From the NCBI RefSeq assembly GCF_017798005.1, contig NZ_CP072548.1, forward strand, positions 682,001 to 746,000: a DNA stretch of 64,000 nucleotides, in the 5' to 3' direction. Within the stretch, counting starts at the first letter, position 1, and the number at the start of each line of letters is the position of its first letter. The notes under the pieces are model-generated. The model was not told where the DNA came from, searched no databases, and worked only from the letters and a program-made list of their open reading frames with translations. This document shows, one piece after another, positions 36,673-46,030 of this stretch. Made by a program: the position numbers and the translations under genes. Source of the DNA: Aggregatibacter sp. 2125159857 (GTDB lineage Bacteria > Pseudomonadota > Gammaproteobacteria > Enterobacterales > Pasteurellaceae).

Positions 36673-38922
36673 ATGGGACAGTACAAAAAGTTCTGGTACC
36701 TGTTAGTCGCCGTATTAATAGGGGCATTCTCTATTCTCGGTTACTACGGATTTGAAATCTACCGTGAAGCGCCACCGATTCCAAAACAATATGTGACGGA
36801 AAAAGGCGAACCGGTGATTACACATGACGATATTTTACACGGGCAAACCGCATGGCAAACAACCGGTGGTATGCAATTGGGTTCTGTTTGGGGCCATGGT
36901 GCCTACCAAGCACCGGACTGGACTGCTGACTGGTTACATCGCGAGTTAACCAACTGGTTAGATATTGTTGCAAATCAAGAGTATGGTAAAAACTTTGCCG
37001 GCTTAAATGATGACCAACAAACCCTCTTAAAAAGCCGTTTAACTAAAGAATATCGCGGCAGTAAAGTTGACGAAAACGGCACCGTTGTGCTTTCCGCTAA
37101 TCGTTTAGCCGCCATGGATAAAACGGCGCAATACTATATTTCTTTATATGGTGATGATCCTGCGAGCAAAGTAACGCGTGAACACTTCGCCATGAAAGAC
37201 AATACGTTGCCAGGCTTGGAAGCGCGTAAAGATTTAGCGAAATTCTTCTTCTGGACAGCATGGACTGCCTCTGCAGAACGTCCGAATACCCATGCCACTT
37301 ACACCAACAACTGGCCGCATGAGCCGTTAATCAATAACGTGCCAACACCGGAAAACGTCATTTGGTCTATCGCTAGCGTTGTTTTCCTCATTGCCGGTAT
37401 CGGTTTTGTGGTGTGGATTTGGTCATTTAAACGTCGTGAAGATGAAAAAGATCCTGTTGTACCGGAAGTTGACCCATTAACTAAATTGCAATTAACGCCA
37501 TCACAAAAAGCCTTAGGTAAATACTTATTTACCGTACTTGCGCTTTTCTTCGTGCAAGTGAATTTAGGGGCGATTGTGGCGCACTACACGGTTGAAGGTC
37601 AGGAATTCTATGGTTTAGATATTTCCCAATATCTTCCATACTCCTTGGTGCGTACTTGGCACATTCAAGCAGCATTATTCTGGATCGCCATGGCATTCTT
37701 GGCCGGTGGTTTATTCCTTGCACCGATTATCAACGGTGGTAAAGATCCGAAATACCAAAAACTTGGCGTAGATATTCTCTTCTGGGCATTAGTCGTCTTG
37801 GTTGTTGGCTCCTTCACCGGTAGCTATTTAGCCATCGCGCACATCATCCCTGAAGAATGGAGCTTCTTGTTCGGTCACCAAGGTTATGAATTCATCGACT
37901 TAGGTCGTTTCTGGCAAGCCGTAAAATTTGGCGGTATCTTGTTCTGGTTAGTGTTAATGCTACGCGGCACCGTGAATGCGTTCAAACAACCTGGCGACAA
38001 AAACCTACTTGCCTTGTTCTTCGCCTCTGTTATCGCGATCGGCTTATTCTATGGTCCGGCATTATTCTACGGCGAACACACACACTTATCCGTGATGGAA
38101 TACTGGCGTTGGTGGGTAGTTCACCTTTGGGTAGAAGGCTTCTTTGAAGTATTCTCCGTGGCGGCACTCTCTTTCATCTTCGTAAGTTTAGGTTTGGTTT
38201 CTCGCCGAACAGCGACTGTAGCAACCATCACCGAAGCGGCATTGTTCTTAATCGGCGGTATTCCGGGAACCTTCCACCACTTATACTTCGCCGGTGCGAC
38301 AACGCCAATTATCGCTGTAGGTGCCTCCTTCTCCGCACTTGAAGTTGTACCATTAGTGTTACTTGGCCACGAAGCGTGGGAACACTGGGCAATGAAACAA
38401 AAAGCGCCGTGGATGGAACGCTTAAAATGGCCTATCTACTGCTTCGTTGCCGTTGCCTTCTGGAATATGTTGGGTGCAGGTGTATTCGGTTTCTTAATCA
38501 ATCCACCAATTTCTCTCTACTATATCCAAGGGTTAAACACCACCGCAGTACACGCCCACGCGGCATTGTTCGGGGTATATGGTTTCTTGGCATTAGGTTT
38601 CGTATTCTTAATCGCACGTTACTTGCGTCCAAATACACCATTCAACGACAAATTGATGAAATGGGGCTTCTGGTTGCTTAACGGCGGTTTGATCTTAATG
38701 ATCGTCTCCAGCCTATTGCCAATCGGTATCATCCAAGGTTACGCAAGTATCTCTGAAGGCTTATGGTATGCTCGTAGCGAAGACTTCATGCAACAACCGT
38801 TATTCGACACCTTACGTTGGGTTCGTTTAGTGGGTGACGTTGTATTCATCTTTGGTGCGCTTGCTTTCTTCTGGCAAATTTTCACCATGGTTTTCTTCAA
38901 ACCAAAACGCATTGCTAACTAA
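36673..38922 (+). CDS. norZ: Nitric oxide reductase, quinol-dependent (qNor)
   Basis: A 749-residue single-subunit NO reductase (NorB with an N-terminal NorC-like extension that lacks the haem c motif), which turns NO into N2O with electrons from quinol. The N-terminal part has one membrane helix and the soluble segment with TTGGMQLGSVWGHGAYQAPD. The C-terminal haem-copper-oxidase-like part has about 12 helices with RTWHIQAALFWIA, YWRWWVVHLWVEGFFE, GTFHHLYFAG and TTAVHAHAALFGVYG, carrying the conserved His and Glu ligands. AAGGAG precedes the ATG. It is a monocistronic unit, probably for detoxification of host NO. Confidence 0.97.
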   Translation: MGQYKKFWYLLVAVLIGAFSILGYYGFEIYREAPPIPKQYVTEKGEPVITHDDILHGQTAWQTTGGMQLGSVWGHGAYQAPDWTADWLHRELTNWLDIVANQEYGKNFAGLNDDQQTLLKSRLTKEYRGSKVDENGTVVLSANRLAAMDKTAQYYISLYGDDPASKVTREHFAMKDNTLPGLEARKDLAKFFFWTAWTASAERPNTHATYTNNWPHEPLINNVPTPENVIWSIASVVFLIAGIGFVVWIWSFKRREDEKDPVVPEVDPLTKLQLTPSQKALGKYLFTVLALFFVQVNLGAIVAHYTVEGQEFYGLDISQYLPYSLVRTWHIQAALFWIAMAFLAGGLFLAPIINGGKDPKYQKLGVDILFWALVVLVVGSFTGSYLAIAHIIPEEWSFLFGHQGYEFIDLGRFWQAVKFGGILFWLVLMLRGTVNAFKQPGDKNLLALFFASVIAIGLFYGPALFYGEHTHLSVMEYWRWWVVHLWVEGFFEVFSVAALSFIFVSLGLVSRRTATVATITEAALFLIGGIPGTFHHLYFAGATTPIIAVGASFSALEVVPLVLLGHEAWEHWAMKQKAPWMERLKWPIYCFVAVAFWNMLGAGVFGFLINPPISLYYIQGLNTTAVHAHAALFGVYGFLALGFVFLIARYLRPNTPFNDKLMKWGFWLLNGGLILMIVSSLLPIGIIQGYASISEGLWYARSEDFMQQPLFDTLRWVRLVGDVVFIFGALAFFWQIFTMVFFKPKRIAN

Positions 38923-38950
38923 TCAACAAAACGAAAGTTTGGCAATAAAC

Positions 38951-38987
38951 AAAGACCGATAGTTTTCACGCTATCGGTCTTTTATTT
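38951..38987 (+). terminator. Terminator of norZ (copy 1)
   Basis: Perfect stem AAGACCGATAG / CTATCGGTCTT with an 8-base loop, followed by TTATTT. A near-copy lies at 39621-39655, on the far side of the repeat cluster. Confidence 0.9.
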
Positions 38988-39612
38988 ACCTCGTAGCGTG
39001 CAACTTGTTGCACGAATAATTAACCTCGATGCGTAATTCACAATTTCGTGTAGCGTGCATCTTGATGCACGACCAAGCCATGCACAGAACGAAATAAAGT
39101 GCGGTGATTTTTGCGTGTGTTTTTTTAAACAATGTATTATCAACCGTCAAGAATGTTGTTCATTTCGTGCAACAAGTTGCACGCTACGATTTATGATTTT
39201 CTGGTAGCGTGCATCTTGATGCACGACCAAATTACGCACAGAACATTATTTACCTCTTTCGGGCACTCACGATTTCGTGCAACAAGTTGCACGCTACGAT
39301 TCTAAGCCACGCACGGAACGAAATAAAGTGCGGTGATTTTGGCTTGTATTTTTTCAAACAATGTATTACCAACCGTCAAGAGTGTTGTTCATTTCGTGCA
39401 ACAAGTTGCACGCTACGATTTATGATTTTCTGGTAGCGTGCATCTTGATGCACGACCAAGCCACGCACAGAACGAAATAAAGTGCGGTGATTTTTAAAGG
39501 TATTTTTTCAACCAACGTATTATCAACCGTCAAGAGTGTTATTCTCGTAGAATAATTAACCTCGATGCATAATTCATGATTTCGTGCAACAAGTTGCACG
39601 CTACGGCTCAAT
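38988..39612. repeat. Cluster of GTAG-footed hairpin repeats behind norZ (BIME-like)
   Basis: Direct units GTAGC-GTGCA(A/T)C-TT-G(A/T)TGCAC lie at 38993-39015, 39050-39072, 39204-39226 and 39433-39455. Inverted units (GTGCAAC-AA-GTTGCAC-GCTAC) lie at 39165-39187, 39275-39297, 39394-39416 and 39582-39604. A unit without hairpin is at 39546-39551. The block contains three USS, each in CGAAATAAAGTGCGGTG (about 39097, 39326, 39480), and a tandem duplication with a 229-base period (39097 to 39326; 39165 to 39394; 39204 to 39433). No gene is supported here. Confidence 0.9.
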
Positions 39613-39620
39613 TAATAAAC

Positions 39621-39655
39621 AAAGACCGAGAGTTTTTACGCTATCGGTCTTTTGT
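39621..39655 (+). terminator. Second copy of the norZ terminator
   Basis: Stem AAGACCGAGAG / CTATCGGTCTT, offset 670 bases from the first copy, with the same leading ATAAACA. It has two visible differences (GAG for TAG-side base and TTTTTACG for TTTTCACG). On the plus strand it follows only repeats, so it has no gene of its own. Confidence 0.8.
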
Positions 39656-39692
39656 TATCGAGGAAATACGGTCAAAAATGACCGCACTTTCA

Positions 39693-40112
39693 TTAAAGAT
39701 TCCGCAATTTATTAGAATAGAGTACGAGGCAAAGCGCAATCACCATAATCAAAATGGCGCCGGCAAATAGGATGGTGTCCACTGAGCTTTCATGGTTGAC
39801 GATAATCAAGCGTAACATTGCTGTTATCCCGGCGTAAATAAAATAGCGCAGTGGGAAATGATAGCCGCTTTTAAAATATTGCACGATTAAGCCGATAAAT
39901 CCGAAATACAGGAAAAACATAACCGCTTGTTCCGCAACGTCGTAAGGTACTACGCTGGAGGTGTTTAACACCATCATCGCCAGTGAATACGTGATTTTGG
40001 CTAGCGCGATGATCAACACCACAGCTAAGGCAATTAATGCACTGCTGAGCACGATTTTTAGGATACCGGTAACAACTTTAGGTAATTTTTCTAAGGATTG
40101 AGATTCTTCCAT
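39693..40112 (-). CDS. psiE: PsiE family protein (phosphate-starvation-inducible homologue)
   Basis: A 139-residue membrane protein with four hydrophobic segments. The frame opens at 40154, but the ATG at 40112 (MEESQSLEKLPKVVTGIL) is preferred, with AGGA upstream. VPYDVAEQAVMFFLYFGFIG and HFPLRYFIYAGITAMLRLII are PsiE family marks. The function is unknown; in E. coli psiE responds to phosphate limitation and cAMP-CRP. No Pho box was recognised here. Confidence 0.88.
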   Translation of the reverse strand: MEESQSLEKLPKVVTGILKIVLSSALIALAVVLIIALAKITYSLAMMVLNTSSVVPYDVAEQAVMFFLYFGFIGLIVQYFKSGYHFPLRYFIYAGITAMLRLIIVNHESSVDTILFAGAILIMVIALCLVLYSNKLRNL

Positions 40113-40288
40113 AATAGACTTCCTAATGAAATGAGGTGAGTAAAAACGTCGCATTCTAATGCAAGATGAAGAGAGGGTAAATAGTGTTGTAAAGGCTTCC
40201 TAAAAATAAACCTGTCTCCTTTCGTTTACGCTGCGTGAAAAGCGCACTACAATAATCGTTTAATCTCCCTTCTTTTTTAAGGAATCTC

Positions 40289-41152
40289 ATGCGTTACATT
40301 CTCATCGCATTATTTTTATGGAGCAGTTCTTTTGTCGCCGGTAAATACACCTACACCATGTTGGATCCGGTGTTGATGGTGCAATTGCGTTTGTTGATTG
40401 CCACCATCATTGTGCTGCCGATGTTTATGCGTGTTTGGAAGCGCATTCCTAAAGGTTTACGTCCGCAAGTGTGGTGGTTGGGATTATTAAATTATCCGGT
40501 GATCTTTCTATTGCAATTTATTGGTTTAAGCCACACTTCGGCATCCAGTGCTTCAACGATGTTAGGGTTAGAGCCCTTCTTGGTGGTGCTGATCGGGCAT
40601 TTTTTCTTTGGCGACAAAGCCCAAACCCATCACTGGATCTTTGGTTTAGTGGCGTTTCTTGGGGTCGCCTTGTTAATTTATGGCGGTGAAGAAACGGGCA
40701 ATATCAGCTTGTTTGGTTGTAGCTTGGTGCTGATTGCCGGGGTTGTTTTTGCTTCGTGTTTGCGTTGGACGCAAAAAGTCATCGTACAGCTCACGGCGCA
40801 AGTTTACACCACCAGTAGCATTGTGTTTGGCACGATAACTTGCCTTCCTTTCACCCTTTGGCTGACGGAAAGCTGGCAAATTCATTGGAATTGGCAAGGC
40901 ATCGCAGGGTTACTTTATATTGGCGTTGGTTGTAGCTGGCTGGCGTATTATTTATGGAATAAGGGAATTAATAGCGTCGATTCTAATTTAGCAGGCATTT
41001 TGGTTTCACTCGAACCGGTATTTGCGATTTTGTTGGCGGTATTACTGTTAGGCGAGCATATTAGCCCACTGTCTTGGTTGGGGATTTTGGCGGTTATTGC
41101 GACCACATTAATTTCCAGTGTGTATCCGCGTTTAATTCGGCGAGCGAGTTAA
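40289..41152 (+). CDS. DMT family transporter, two EamA domains
   Basis: A 287-residue membrane protein with ten hydrophobic segments in two EamA repeats (about residues 1-135 and 145-280). WSSSFVAGKYT at the N-terminus and LEPVFAILLAVLLLGEHISP in the second repeat are typical of YedA/RhaT-like drug/metabolite transporters. AAGGAATCTC precedes the ATG. It probably exports amino acids or other metabolites; the substrate cannot be told. Not linked to its neighbours. Confidence 0.88.
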   Translation: MRYILIALFLWSSSFVAGKYTYTMLDPVLMVQLRLLIATIIVLPMFMRVWKRIPKGLRPQVWWLGLLNYPVIFLLQFIGLSHTSASSASTMLGLEPFLVVLIGHFFFGDKAQTHHWIFGLVAFLGVALLIYGGEETGNISLFGCSLVLIAGVVFASCLRWTQKVIVQLTAQVYTTSSIVFGTITCLPFTLWLTESWQIHWNWQGIAGLLYIGVGCSWLAYYLWNKGINSVDSNLAGILVSLEPVFAILLAVLLLGEHISPLSWLGILAVIATTLISSVYPRLIRRAS

Positions 41153-41168
41153 AAACGCGGTAAAAATG

Positions 41169-41209
41169 AACCGCACTTGAGAGTCTCTTCAAAGTGCGGT
41201 TTGTTTTTT
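41169..41209. terminator. Bidirectional terminator made of two inverted USS
   Basis: AACCGCACTT (41169-41178) and AAGTGCGGTT (41192-41201) form the stem. On the plus strand TGTTTTTT follows; on the minus strand TCATTTTT follows. It serves the DMT gene on the plus strand and pflA on the minus strand. Confidence 0.85.
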
Positions 41210-41241
41210 GCGTATTTTTAAGCGATTCTGCCTAGAGGGCA

Positions 41242-41982
41242 TTAGTATTTGACGACATGACCGTAGCCTTCAAGAATGGCTTTTATGTGTTCAAGCGATT
41301 CTTTTGTTGGGGGTTTTACGTCTTCCAATTCATATTTTTCGCCCATTGCTGCCCATTTATGTGCGCCAAGGCGGTGATAAGGCAGGAGTTCTACTTTTTC
41401 AATGTTTGTCATACCTTCGATAAATTGACCGAGTAAATGTACGTCATGGTCAGAATCTGTATAGCCCGGCACGACCACGTAGCGAATCCAAACCGGTTGG
41501 TTGCGTTTTTGCAAATATTTGGCAAATTCAAGCGTGCGTTTGTTCGGTACGCCAATAAGATTTTGATGCACTTGATCGTTGAGTTCTTTTAAATCAAGCA
41601 AAACGAGATCGGTTACATCAATGAGTTCATCAATCACATGATCGTAATGACGCACAAAACCGTTGGTATCCAAGCAGGTGCTAATGCCTTCTTGTTTGCA
41701 GGCGCGAAACCAATCACGCACGAACTCTGCTTGCAAAATCGCTTCACCGCCGGAAGCTGTGACACCGCCGCCTGACGCATTCATAAAATGACGATAGCTG
41801 ACCACTTCTTTCATCAGTTCTTCCACCGTAATTTCTTTGCCACCATGGACATCCCAAGTATCGCGGTTGTGGCAATACTTACAGCGCATTAAGCAGCCTT
41901 GTAAAAACAGAATAAAACGAATGCCCGGGCCGTCAACGGTACCACAGGATTCATAAGAGTGAATTCGTCCAAGAACTGACAT
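41242..41982 (-). CDS. pflA: Pyruvate formate-lyase activating enzyme
   Basis: A 246-residue radical-SAM enzyme that abstracts hydrogen from the glycine of PflB. The cluster motif C-x3-C-x2-C is in [16 protein letters not shown] (about residues 29-44), followed by the [16 protein letters not shown]-binding stretch. The C-terminal part has [16 protein letters not shown] and [12 protein letters not shown]. It starts at 41982. Between it and pflB lies a small ABM-domain gene with its own terminators, so pflA is likely transcribed separately. Confidence 0.96.
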   Translation of the reverse strand: MSVLGRIHSYESCGTVDGPGIRFILFLQGCLMRCKYCHNRDTWDVHGGKEITVEELMKEVVSYRHFMNASGGGVTASGGEAILQAEFVRDWFRACKQEGISTCLDTNGFVRHYDHVIDELIDVTDLVLLDLKELNDQVHQNLIGVPNKRTLEFAKYLQKRNQPVWIRYVVVPGYTDSDHDVHLLGQFIEGMTNIEKVELLPYHRLGAHKWAAMGEKYELEDVKPPTKESLEHIKAILEGYGHVVKY

Positions 41983-42033
41983 ACATAAATTTCCTAAAAT
42001 TAGATATAGCTAAATTTTACCAAATATTTAGTC

Positions 42034-42067
42034 TATAAAAAATGAGCCTGATTTAAATCAGGCTCAT
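42034..42067 (-). terminator. Terminator behind the ABM-domain gene
   Basis: Perfect 13-bp palindrome ATGAGCCTGATTT / AAATCAGGCTCAT; on the minus strand TTTTTATAG follows. Confidence 0.8.
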
Positions 42068-42097
42068 AATTAAAATATATTTATCAAAGTGCGGTCA

Positions 42098-42388
42098 TTA
42101 TTCGCTGACTTTTTGAAAAGTTTGCACCACTGGCGCTTGTTCACAATACTCGACCAATACAGGTACAATTGAGGTAAAGTGTGGCGTTGCAAAATGTTGT
42201 TCTAAGTCGGCTTTGCTTTTCCATTGCTCAATAAAAACATAATGATTAGCCTGCTCGCTATTTTGTTGTAATTCATAAGATACGCATCCTGTTTCTTGAC
42301 GAGTATTCTTAATTAACTCTTGGCATTGAGTTAGAAAATCATTAATTTTGTCCGCTTTTACTGAAAATTGGGCAATAACTGTTAGCAT
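42098..42388 (-). CDS. Antibiotic biosynthesis monooxygenase (ABM) domain protein
   Basis: A 96-residue single-domain protein with the dimeric ferredoxin-like fold of the ABM/YgiN family. The frame opens at 42424; the ATG at 42388 has GGAGAG six bases upstream. ETGCVSYELQQN, HYVFIEQWKSKADLEQHF and HFTSIVPVL are the usual family blocks. E. coli YgiN works on quinols; the substrate here is unknown. It stands between pflB and pflA on the same strand, with a terminator on each side, so it has probably been inserted there. A USS lies just after its stop. Confidence 0.85.
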   Translation of the reverse strand: MLTVIAQFSVKADKINDFLTQCQELIKNTRQETGCVSYELQQNSEQANHYVFIEQWKSKADLEQHFATPHFTSIVPVLVEYCEQAPVVQTFQKVSE

Positions 42389-42404
42389 AATTTGCTCTCC
42401 TATA

Positions 42405-42446
42405 TATAAAAATAAACCACTCACAAAATTAGTCTATGAGTGGTTT
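42405..42446 (-). terminator. Terminator of focA-pflB
   Basis: Stem AAACCACTCA / TGAGTGGTTT with a 13-base loop, followed on the minus strand by ATTTTTATA. Confidence 0.8.
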
Positions 42447-42470
42447 GTATTAAAGCATAATTCTATTTAT

Positions 42471-44783
42471 TTAGAAAGACTCAGTAAATGTACGAGTTAC
42501 TACGTCTTGTTGTTGTTCTTTGGTTAATGAGTTAAAACGTACAGCATAACCGGAAACGCGAATGGTTAATTGCGGATATTTTTCCGGATTTTCCATGGCG
42601 TCTAATAACATCTCACGGTTCAACACATTGACGTTCAAGTGTTGACCGCCTTCAACTGTTGCCTCGTGATGGAAGTAACCATCCATCAAACCTGCCAAGT
42701 TACGTTTTTGCGCTTCGTATTCTTTACCTAACGCATTTGGCACGATAGAGAAGGTATAAGAAATACCGTCTTTTGCGTAAGCAAATGGTAATTTAGCCAC
42801 AGACGTTAAGGAGGCTACCGCACCTTTTTGGTCACGACCGTGCATTGGGTTCGCACCTGGTCCAAATGGTGCACCGGCACGACGACCATCAGGGGTGTTA
42901 CCGGTTTTCTTACCATAGACCACGTTAGACGTGATAGTAAGTACAGACTGTGTTGGCGTTGCATTGCGATATGTTTTGTGCGTTTGAATTTTCTTCATGA
43001 AACGTTCAACAAGATCACAAGCAATGTCATCTACACGCGGATCGTTATTACCAAATTGCGGATATTCGCCTTCGATTTCAAAGTCGATAGCGACATTAGA
43101 TGCCACAACCTTGCCCTCTTTATCTTTGATATCGCCACGAATTGGTTTGACTTTCGCATATTTGATTGCGGCTAAAGAGTCGGCAGCAACAGAAAGTCCT
43201 GCGATACCGCAAGCCATAGTGCGGTAAACATCACGATCATGGAATGCCATTAATGCGGCTTCATAAGCATATTTATCATGCATGAAGTGGATGATGTTTA
43301 ATGCAGTCACGTATTGTGTTGCTAACCAATCCATGAAGCTGTCCATGCGGGTCATGACAGTGTCGAAATCAAGCACGTCATCTTTGATTGGCTCGGTTTT
43401 CGGACCAACTTGCATACCGTTTTTCTCATCGATACCGCCGTTGATTGCGTATAGCAAGGTTTTTGCCAAGTTCGCACGGGCACCGAAGAATTGCATTTGT
43501 TTACCCACTACCATTGGGGATACACAGCAAGCAATTGCATAGTCATCGCTGTTGAAATCCGGACGCATTAAGTCATCGTTTTCATACTGTACGGAGGAAG
43601 TATCAATAGACACTTTGGCACAGTAACGTTTGAATGCTTCAGGTAATTTTTCAGACCAAAGGATAGTTAAGTTAGGTTCCGGAGATGGGCCCATAGTGTA
43701 AAGGGTGTGTAAAATACGGAAGCTGTTTTTGGTCACTAATGTACGACCGTCTAAGCCCATACCACCAAGGGTTTCGGTTGCCCACATTGGGTCACCGGAG
43801 AACAATTGATCGTATTCAGGAGTACGTAAGAAACGCACCATACGAAGTTTCATCACTAAGTGGTCGATTAATTCTTGTGCTTCTTGTTCGGTAATTTTGC
43901 CGTTTTTCAAATCACGTTCGATATAAATGTCTAAGAAGGAAGAAATACGACCGAAAGACATTGCCGCACCGTTTTGTGATTTCACGGCGGCTAAATAAGC
44001 GAAGTAAGTCCATTGAACGGCTTCGTGTGCATTAGTTGCCGGGTTGGAAACGTCATAGCCATAAGAGGCAGCCATTTCTTTAATTTTGCCTAAGGCACGA
44101 TGTTGTTCGGCAATCTCTTCACGTAATTGAATGGTGGCTTGAATGTCTTCACCACGTTCTAGTTTAGGTTGAAGTGAGTCGAATTGTTTTTTCTTATCTG
44201 CCATTAAGTAGTCGATACCATAAACGGCTAAACGACGATAATCACCGATAATTCGACCACGACCATAAGCATCCGGCAAACCGGTTAACACACCGGATTT
44301 ACGGCAACGAAGAATATCCGGTGTATATACATCAAATACGCCTTGGTTATGGGTTTTACGATATTCAGTGAAAATATGTTCGACTTCAGGATCTAATTGA
44401 CGACCGTAAACTTCACAAGAACCTTTAACCATTTTGATACCACCGAATGGCATAATGGCGCGTTTTAATGGTGCATCAGTTTGAAGACCTACGATTTTTT
44501 CCAATTCTTTGTTGATGTAACCCGGTTTGTGAGAGGTGATGGTTGACGGGTTATCCGTATCAAAATCTAACGGCTCATGCGTTTTATTTTCGATTTTGAT
44601 GCCTTCCATGACTTTATCCCACAACGCCGTGGTTGCAGGGGTTGCATCCGCTAAGAAAGATTCATCACCTTCATACGGGGTATAGTTTTTTTGGATAAAG
44701 TCACGCACGTTGACTTCATGTTGCCAATCACCACCGACAAAACCTTCCCAAGCCTTTTGTTGAGCTTCTGTTAATTGAGTCAT
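42471..44783 (-). CDS. pflB: Formate C-acetyltransferase (pyruvate formate-lyase)
   Basis: A 770-residue glycyl-radical enzyme that splits pyruvate with CoA into acetyl-CoA and formate during fermentation. The active-site Cys pair is Cys419-Cys420 in [10 protein letters not shown], matching Cys418/419 of E. coli. The radical glycine is Gly745 in RVSGYAVRF, 25 residues from the C-terminus. AGGAATGTT precedes the ATG at 44783. It lies behind focA, as in E. coli, and needs PflA encoded at 41.2-42.0 kb. Confidence 0.98.
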   Translation of the reverse strand: MTQLTEAQQKAWEGFVGGDWQHEVNVRDFIQKNYTPYEGDESFLADATPATTALWDKVMEGIKIENKTHEPLDFDTDNPSTITSHKPGYINKELEKIVGLQTDAPLKRAIMPFGGIKMVKGSCEVYGRQLDPEVEHIFTEYRKTHNQGVFDVYTPDILRCRKSGVLTGLPDAYGRGRIIGDYRRLAVYGIDYLMADKKKQFDSLQPKLERGEDIQATIQLREEIAEQHRALGKIKEMAASYGYDVSNPATNAHEAVQWTYFAYLAAVKSQNGAAMSFGRISSFLDIYIERDLKNGKITEQEAQELIDHLVMKLRMVRFLRTPEYDQLFSGDPMWATETLGGMGLDGRTLVTKNSFRILHTLYTMGPSPEPNLTILWSEKLPEAFKRYCAKVSIDTSSVQYENDDLMRPDFNSDDYAIACCVSPMVVGKQMQFFGARANLAKTLLYAINGGIDEKNGMQVGPKTEPIKDDVLDFDTVMTRMDSFMDWLATQYVTALNIIHFMHDKYAYEAALMAFHDRDVYRTMACGIAGLSVAADSLAAIKYAKVKPIRGDIKDKEGKVVASNVAIDFEIEGEYPQFGNNDPRVDDIACDLVERFMKKIQTHKTYRNATPTQSVLTITSNVVYGKKTGNTPDGRRAGAPFGPGANPMHGRDQKGAVASLTSVAKLPFAYAKDGISYTFSIVPNALGKEYEAQKRNLAGLMDGYFHHEATVEGGQHLNVNVLNREMLLDAMENPEKYPQLTIRVSGYAVRFNSLTKEQQQDVVTRTFTESF

Positions 44784-44869
44784 AACATTCCTCTTTTAGA
44801 TTATTGATAAAAATAAACCTGTCTAGGAAGGAAATAAACGCTGCAAGTTCCCTTCCTTTTATGCACCGA

Positions 44870-45721
44870 TTAATGCGGCCGGTTGATTGACCACAAGGCC
44901 AATCCAACACAAAAACCACCGCCGACAATGTTTCCTAATGTCACCGGAATCAAATTTTTCACGATAAAATGATAAAGATTTAAATCTGCGAACTGCTGAG
45001 AATCCATATTAATGACTTGCCAAAATTCTGGTGCGCTAAAGTGTGCCGTGAGGATCCCCATTGGGATCATAAACATGTTTGCTACACTGTGTTCGAATCC
45101 TGACGCAACAAACAACGCAATGGGTAAAATCATAATGAATGCTTTATCTGTCAAGGTTTTTCCTGCGTAGCTCATCCAAATGGCAAGACACACCATTACG
45201 TTACACAAAATGCCCAAACAAAAAGCCTCAAACCAAGTATGGTGAATCTTATGTTGAGCGGTCGTTAAAATGGTGAATCCCCACTGCCCATTAGCGGACA
45301 TTGTTTGACCGGCAAACCAAATGAGAAAAACGATGAAAAGCGCGCCAACGAAATTGCCGAAATAAACCACAATCCAATTTCGTAGCATCTGAAAACGACT
45401 AATTCGCCCGCTGGCTCGGGCAATAGTTGTCATGGTTGATGAGGTGAATAATTCAGAGCCGCAGACCACGACCATAATCACACCAAGAGAAAATACCACA
45501 CCGCCAACCAGCTTAGTTAAGCCCCACGAAGTCCCGAGATTGCCTGTTTGTGTTGTGGTATAAAAAACGAACGCTAACGCAATAAAAGCACCTGCCGGAA
45601 TGGCAGAGAAAAAAGAGAGAATTTGTTTTTTAGATGCCTTATAGACGCCGGCATCCTCGCCAATTTGGCTTATTTCTGCCGGAGAGGCCATACAAGTTGT
45701 TTTGGACGTTTCGGTATTCAT
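44870..45721 (-). CDS. focA: Formate channel FocA
   Basis: A 283-residue membrane protein of the formate/nitrite transporter family. The frame opens at 45904, but the ATG at 45721 (MNTETSKTTCMASPAEI) has AGGGA upstream and is the family start. It has six membrane segments. Family marks are PAGAFIALAFVFYTTTQTG, GSELFTSSTMTTIARASGRI (the omega loop) and GILCNVMVCLAIWMSYAG, plus FEHSVANMF with the pore histidine. It carries formate made by PflB across the inner membrane. First gene of focA-pflB. Confidence 0.95.
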   Translation of the reverse strand: MNTETSKTTCMASPAEISQIGEDAGVYKASKKQILSFFSAIPAGAFIALAFVFYTTTQTGNLGTSWGLTKLVGGVVFSLGVIMVVVCGSELFTSSTMTTIARASGRISRFQMLRNWIVVYFGNFVGALFIVFLIWFAGQTMSANGQWGFTILTTAQHKIHHTWFEAFCLGILCNVMVCLAIWMSYAGKTLTDKAFIMILPIALFVASGFEHSVANMFMIPMGILTAHFSAPEFWQVINMDSQQFADLNLYHFIVKNLIPVTLGNIVGGGFCVGLALWSINRPH

Positions 45722-45876
45722 TACAGAATTCCCTGTTAATTTATTTGGCTTGTAAATACGTCCACGACAGCGTGGTATTACAAGGAAAGGCCTAAAAAAC
45801 TTAAAAAAAATTGAATTTTTATCATTTTTGTTAATTATATTTTCTTTCCCCTGCAAAGTAAAAATATTTCTCCCTT

Positions 45877-45904
45877 TTAATGCGAGAATCTTGTTCTTTG
45901 TCAA
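45877..45904 (-). promoter_or_regulatory. Candidate promoter of focA-pflB
   Basis: On the minus strand TTGACA (45904-45899) is followed after 16 bases by CATTAA (45882-45877). The leader to focA is about 150 bases. No convincing FNR box was found, although anaerobic control is expected. The same -35 bases read TTGTCA on the plus strand. Confidence 0.35.
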
Positions 45905-45956
45905 TAATTAGATCGGTGTAGTAAAACGCCTTTCTTGATGACAGCAACGCGGTTCG

Positions 45957-45981
45957 CCCAAATTGCTATTTGGGTTGTTTT
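45957..45981 (+). terminator. Hairpin with U-tract in the hinT upstream region
   Basis: Perfect stem CCCAAAT / ATTTGGG with loop TGCT, followed by TTGTTTT. No plus-strand gene precedes it, so it belongs to the hinT leader, to a short RNA, or shields hinT from antisense transcription. A USS follows at about 45991. Confidence 0.55.
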
Positions 45982-46030
45982 CTGTTAAAAAGTGCGGTCA
46001 TAAAACGCAATATTTATTAAGGAGAAAACC

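Noticed and set aside
38988..39612. CRISPR array
   Set aside because: Repeats of about 23 bases recur, but they alternate in orientation, the spacing is irregular (about 30 to 130 bases), the spacers are themselves repeated and there are no cas genes. They are palindromic BIME-like repeats.
39209..39770. Short open frames in the norZ repeat cluster
   Set aside because: They run through hairpin repeats on both strands, translate the repeat itself (CNKLHATI and similar), lack ribosome-binding sites and end at repeat boundaries.
45815..45830. FNR box upstream of focA (TTGAATTTTTATCA)
   Set aside because: The two half-sites are one base out of register for the TTGAT-N4-ATCAA consensus.
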